64,000 nt of DNA from Plasmodiophora brassicae (Eukaryota; Endomyxa: Phytomyxea; Phytomyxea; Plasmodiophorida): positions 930,001-994,000 of the forward strand of contig CP145416.1 of NCBI GenBank assembly GCA_036867785.1. The letters are read 5' to 3'. A model generated the notes under the pieces. It made no database searches, was not told where the DNA came from, and saw nothing but the letters and a program-made list of their open reading frames with translations. Shown piece after piece: positions 59,344 to 64,000 of the stretch; the first letter of the stretch is position 1; each line of letters starts with the position of its first letter. The translations under genes and the position numbers were made by a program.

Positions 59344-60451
59344 TCAGTAATGACTGTAGCGGACTGGATCGTATGGCTCAGGTTGCGCCGGGGCATGGTA
59401 CGGATCGCGACGAATCGGCCCATACTGCTGCTGCTGGAAAGCCAGGGACGCATGGACCGGCGAATACTGCCGGGCATCGTGGTGCACCGGCCCAGGCGAG
59501 TAGTCCGGCTCGTATCGCTCGTACGACCGGCGGGGCGAATACCCACGATCGTATCGAGGCTCGTCGTAGTACCCGTACGGCGCCGGTGGCGGTACCGAGT
59601 ACCGGTACGGGTCGGGCGCGTCGTAACCGTTCGACATTGGCGGGCGTACATCTACTGGCGGCCGCCCGAGCGGGGGACCGCGCTCCAGCCGCAGCATCGT
59701 CTCGACCGCCTCGTCGATCGAGACCACGCTCGGCCGGTCGTCGTATGCACTCAGCACACGGAAGCTAACGTCGCGCCGCATCTCGTTCTGCTTCCCAATC
59801 GTAACCACGTATCGCGTTCGACCTTGCGCGATCTCTCGCAGCATCGACGACAGCGAGTCGCGATCCATGTCGCGTACGTCGCACGACAGGCCGGCGCGTT
59901 CGACCACGTCGCAGCAGAACCTCGAGTATCGCCTAGCAACCGATTTCAGGAAACCGACCGACGCCCACCAACATTGCCGCCGACGAGTACCTCTCAGCCG
60001 CGCCCAGACATATGATCTGGACGGTGGGGTCCATCCCTCGCGGCCCACGAAACGGCGAGCGCCGAACGAACGGCGATCGTCGCGGGGAGCGCCCACGTCG
60101 GCGTCGTCGACGTCCCGCGCGCCTCGGCACGCTCCCACTCTTCCCCGGCGTCGTCGTCGTCGTTTCCGCTGCCGTCTCGGGAGCGGTTGCTGCGGCCGCA
60201 TCGGGCGGCGCCGACTCGTCTTCGTCCTTGCTGAGCAGGTCGTGGACGTCGGTGGCGGCGGCGGCGGCAGGCGGCGCGGCGTCCGGCGCCCGACTCCCGT
60301 TATCGGCTTCGAATTCGCCGCCGGCCGCGGCGTCATGGCCCGCGTCGGCTGGTGCATCGGCCGTGACGGTCGGCGCCTCCTGCGCCGGCTGCTCCTGCGC
60401 CGCGACCCCGACCGGCGCCTCCCGAACGCCCTCGCCGCTCTCCTCCACCAT
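59344..60451 (-). CDS. NCOA5-like RNA-binding/coactivator protein
   Basis: The start at 60451 gives MVEESGEGVREAPVGVA, an Ala/Glu-rich acidic region, then a basic Arg/Ser patch (RRRRRGRSPRRSPFVRRSPF). Next is DPTVQIICLGAAE. A 58-nt intron splices this to RYSRFCCDVVERAGLSCDV, then DSLSSMLREIAQGRTRYVV and TIGKQNEMRRDVSFRVL. This is the anticodon-binding-like fold seen in animal NCOA5, where the matching run contains FAIIITQQNQ. The tail is Tyr/Pro/Gln-rich low complexity (PYGYYDEPRYDRGYSPRRSY), typical of RNA-granule or splicing proteins. In animals NCOA5 is a nuclear-receptor coactivator; no such receptor role is expected here. An RNA-processing role is inferred from the RS-like patch. Confidence 0.72.
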
Positions 60452-60861
60452 CCCCGACGATCGACTGTTTGTCCGCAACTGCGCGCTGCACGGTCGCCAG
60501 GTCACGCACTTCTTGCGTACAACATAGGTCCTGACGGGTGGGGCAGTCGGCCCAGGCGACGAATTGGCCGCGGGGGCACCCGTTAGAAAGGATTGACCAG
60601 ACGAACGAAGCGTGTTCTGCATCGTTACGACCCGCCACATTGACGTTGAAATACGCGTCATCGTACTTACGTGCACATATACGCCGTGGCACGTGTGGCG
60701 CTGCACACTCCGAGACGCGAGTACAGCGGCTCAGGCGAGCGTAACGATCTGGTCAGGCGAACGGTTCGCAGGGCGCAGGTTGTCGTCAACGCTCCATTTG
60801 ACGGTCGAAAGGCACTGCTGCTGTCTGGTTCGGTTTTGGCACGGAGTTGTCTGCAACGGTG
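60452..60861. promoter_or_regulatory. Divergent intergenic region, NCOA5-like / TRAPPC11
   Basis: 410 bases that must contain both promoters. A minus-strand frame extends upstream of the NCOA5-like ATG to about 60706, so a 5' exon there is possible. No motif is identified. Confidence 0.4.
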
Positions 60862-63800
60862 ATGGACGATGACGTCGACTGGATCATGGGGGCGATTGGC
60901 CCGTGCGTCGCCCTGATCGGACCGGCAGATGTTCGCCAGGTCGTGCAGAGCCGCATTAGTGGACGCCGACCATTCACGGTATGCGAGCCGGGAGAACCCG
61001 GGGTCCTCTGCCATTCTGAACGTGGCAGGCAGGTTGTTGTTGGCGATTACGATTGCGGGTTTGTGGAGCGAACCTCAGGGTCGGACGATGAGTCTGACGA
61101 TGTGGATATATCGGAAGAGGTGGTGTTCTAGCGTGGTCGGCAATATGATTCGCGAATGATGCAATGGACAGGCTCCGATGGGAATCATTTCCGGAACTTG
61201 GTTCTTGAACCGGCTTTACAACGTGCCAGCCGTAACCGTCATGCTGTTTCCATGGAACGTACAGACGGAATGGGACGACGTCAGGGTGGAGATTATCAGC
61301 CAGTTCACTGTTCACAGGTAACTGCTGCATCTGACTTCCCAGATGTCCCCGATAATCGTCATGCTATGGTCAGGCAGTGCAACCCGACCCGAAACCTGTG
61401 CCCAATGGTCGTTATCGTCCGCGAGGCAGTTCCGCTGGAGGGTATCGTTCGAGTTGCCATACGCGAGTAGAACTGACTGTTATGATTTCCCAGATGACGT
61501 TCTTCTCGAATCACAGCTGACTGGGATCGCCAGTGAGCTGGAGTTATCGGAGGATCATGTGTTCCTGCTATCGACATGGAACGTCGAGGAGTCCACGAAG
61601 CAGTTTGAATCTCGTCTCTTTGACAACTGCGTCGCCAGCTATGGTGAATCAGTCAAGGTGCTCAAGCGGAAACGTGGCCGCCTTGGTCGGCAGTCACACA
61701 TCTACTACCTCATTCGCTACCACATCAAGCTTGGGTTCCTGTCGCTGATGTCACAAGACACAGCCGCAGCGGCACGGTTCGTCTTCGTTGGCGCGATTTA
61801 CTGTTCCATCTGACATGTTTGCTCATTGCCCAGGTTCCTCCATAGTGCTCACAAAGATCTGTCTTCCATTCAGCCTGCGAGTATATTTGACTTAATCGAA
61901 ATGCGACAAGTGGGGTTCCTGATCGACGTCTTGGTACTCGATCCATTGACTAGCTTCCCATGTGCTGTTCACTGACATTGCGTAGATCTATCGGCCGTTG
62001 ATGGTATCCGGCGACTGGAAGACCGCCATTAAACAGTTCGAAAAACACGTTAGGGAATTCTCGAGGATTCGCACGTCGGCGAACGATAACAACATAGAGA
62101 AGCTTCGGTTTGCGTACGAGAAATGGCTTCGACAGGAGTACGTATCCTTAGAACATGCCACCGAAACGTGTCTTGCAGTCTAACAGGTTGCGTTCAGGTA
62201 CTACACGATCGCAACGCTCATCAGCATGCTTCGCGGCACCTCAGATGGTTCGTCTGAAAACGCCGACTTGATCGATATGCTGGACAATTCCGAGGTTCGG
62301 TTTCTACAGCAGGCTGCTGTGCACGCCATCCGCCGGAGGGATTGCGATTCAACGGTTCCTTCACTTGAGCACCACTACATCGAGCAGCTTCGTGAACTGA
62401 TGTCACAGCCGCCCTTTTATTTTGGGCAAACACCTCGATGTAATGCATATTCTATGCCTTCTTTTCTAGAGGACTGATCATGTGGTGCGAAGACGACGAA
62501 TATGACCTCGACCATGTCATATCTTGCGATTTGCTCGTGCTTCCAGAGGCATCATTCGACCATTCTGCCGACATCGTGACGTTGCTGACAATGGCGCGAA
62601 AGAAGCTGACGTCACGTCCTGGTCCTGAACGAACCAGACAGGTGCTGCAACTGGACCTGCTATTGGCAAAACAGCATCTCCATGACCAGCAGTATCAAGC
62701 AGCAAGGCCATTGCTCCTAAAGGTTATTCGGTCACTGCCTTCTTTAGTGTTTCTTATTCCTTTGCCCGTAGGCCGCATCCGCCTATCGTCGTGAAGGGTG
62801 GACACAACCTTTGATTGACTCGCTTCGATGGGTTCGCGCATGTGAGCGGCAAGTCTGGGAGTGGCTGCCATCATGTGTGCAGACGACGTTCGAGATTGTG
62901 TCTTTGCTAGATGGACATGGTACGTAACCGGAACAGCAAACATATCGACTGTCGTGTAATCGATTTGCAGATCATGAGCGTAAGGACCTTCAGGATGATA
63001 TCCTGGCAATGCTGTCACAGCTTAGCGAGCATACATCGAATCCTGCCGTGATTGACATGTCTCTGTCAAAGAACCTTTGTACGATTCGCTTGATTGCGTC
63101 TACGCTGCCTTTCTTTTGATGGTATTGCAGTACTTGCATCAGCTATGGGCGACCAAGTCTCCCTGTCAAGGTTCTTGTCAACGAAACAAACTCACGATAC
63201 GGTGCTGATCAATGTTTTATCAGCAAACTGGAGTTCGACATCATTGTTAACCGCATCGAACTATTGAATTCGAGCGACCAATCCGCGTCCTCCAACGTGG
63301 TGCCCAGTGAATCGTCACCAGGGACCCTGAGACAGTCGTCCCCACTTCATTTCCTTTGTGCTGTGGAGGCGCTTACCAGTGCGACGCATGTCGATGTCGG
63401 TGTCATAGGGGCAATCTTGCGCATCCCTCTTCAAAGGCAAGACCGTGATCTACGAGTACAACTTGAAAACGTGGTCAGTACCATTAAGATGGCAAAGTAG
63501 TTGTCTACGTTTGACAATGCGTTACTTGTTGATAGGGACAGACTGTCAAAATCAAATGCAGTGCCCCTTCCCAGGCGTATTGGCAAGAGTACTGCCCCCT
63601 GTTGTTCGAGGTTGAAAACTGTTATGGTAGGCACCTGATTACGTACGCCGTGATCGTTGCCCACGGTTGCCCATAGACATTCAAACGTTCTCCATTGAGT
63701 CGTCATGCCTGGCATTCACTGCGGATCGATCTCCACTTGGGCAAAACGAAGAACGTCCTCTGTTGCACGGGTCCAACGGTTCAACCCAGGTCCATCTGCT

Positions 63801-64000
63801 GTGCTACATTGATAGTCTTCATGACGTCACGGTTCGATGTAGCCGGGCTTACTGCTGGAGACGTGTCTAAATGGTGGACAGGTAACGCTGAACCTCTGGA
63901 TGGGTTCTAGTCTACCTTTGCAGCATTCTGTAACACTGAGCGTCGTTGAAGCGTTCAACGTTAATGCTTCTTGGTTGACTGTGGGTGATACGCCGTCATG
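60862..64000 (+). CDS. TRAPPC11: TRAPPC11 (Foie gras/Gryzun), 3' end cut by the window edge
   Basis: TRAPPC11 is a subunit of the TRAPP III complex in ER-Golgi and autophagic transport. Start at 60862: MDDDVDWIMGAIGPCVALIG. Spliced pieces follow in family order. WFLNRLYNVPAVTVMLFPWN with WDDVRVEIISQFTV matches the LVPALVVxFxELDWDxP region. FESRLFDNCVASYGESVKVL and HIYYLIRYHIKLGFLSLMSQ match the start of the Foie gras domain. DWKTAIKQFEKHVREFSRI comes next, then FLQQAAVHAIRRRD, matching YYQQAAYYAxER. VLQLDLLLAKQHLHDQQYQA and AAYRREGWTQPLIDSLRWV match its TPR-like repeats. Ten or more introns of about 50-60 nt. The C-terminal Gryzun beta domains begin near 63200 and run off the right edge. Confidence 0.87.

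Overview
This 64 kb window is nuclear DNA from a gene-dense unicellular eukaryote. Nearly every gene is broken by short GT-AG introns, and almost all those I could phase are 45-65 nt. Genes lie tens to a few hundred bases apart on both strands, and the products are eukaryote-specific (formin, twinfilin, GRASP, Glo3-type ArfGAP, PRP2/DHX16, THOC5, TRAPPC11). An adenylate kinase 7-like gene suggests the organism makes a motile cilium at some stage. Compactness, intron size, moderately high GC, lipoxygenases and expansin-like secreted proteins would suit a rhizarian such as a plasmodiophorid, but that placement is inference only.

Left part (1-21 kb): actin genes twinfilin and formin in tandem on the minus strand (formin runs off the left edge); a small unknown gene; an internally duplicated RING protein; arginyl-tRNA synthetase; lipoxygenase 1 (PLAT plus LOX); a NOL12/RRP17 rRNA-processing protein; then ArfGAP and GRASP head to head across 344 bp, both Golgi proteins; then the spliceosomal DEAH helicase DHX16/PRP2.

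Middle (21-37.5 kb): a SKP1-like domain fused to twelve nearly identical 105-bp ankyrin units; a copine-like gene with a small unknown gene downstream; lipoxygenase 2, a close paralogue of lipoxygenase 1 with at least one shared intron position; three paralogous secreted expansin-like genes that share TGACTCA motifs upstream, two of them head to head around a 46-bp palindrome; and a RecQ5-type helicase with a minisatellite before its start codon.

Right part (37.8-64 kb): a polyamine/amino-acid transporter; phosphatidylglycerophosphate synthase (PGS1); AK7; THOC5; a proline-rich and a hypothetical protein; a decayed LINE endonuclease fragment; a signal-peptide, single-pass acidic membrane protein; an unassigned nuclear-type protein (weakly SLF2-like); a VIT/CCC1 iron/manganese transporter; then a GC-rich intronless block with a four-TM protein bearing two CACHE-like sensor regions, 64 bp head to head from an APC permease; and finally an NCOA5-like RNA-binding protein divergent from TRAPPC11, which runs off the right edge.

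The genes do not form one pathway. Local pairs (twinfilin-formin, ArfGAP-GRASP, expansin-like trio, sensor-permease) look functionally related, and several share short bidirectional promoters. The sensor-permease block at 54.4-58.8 kb is the best candidate for an undescribed system.
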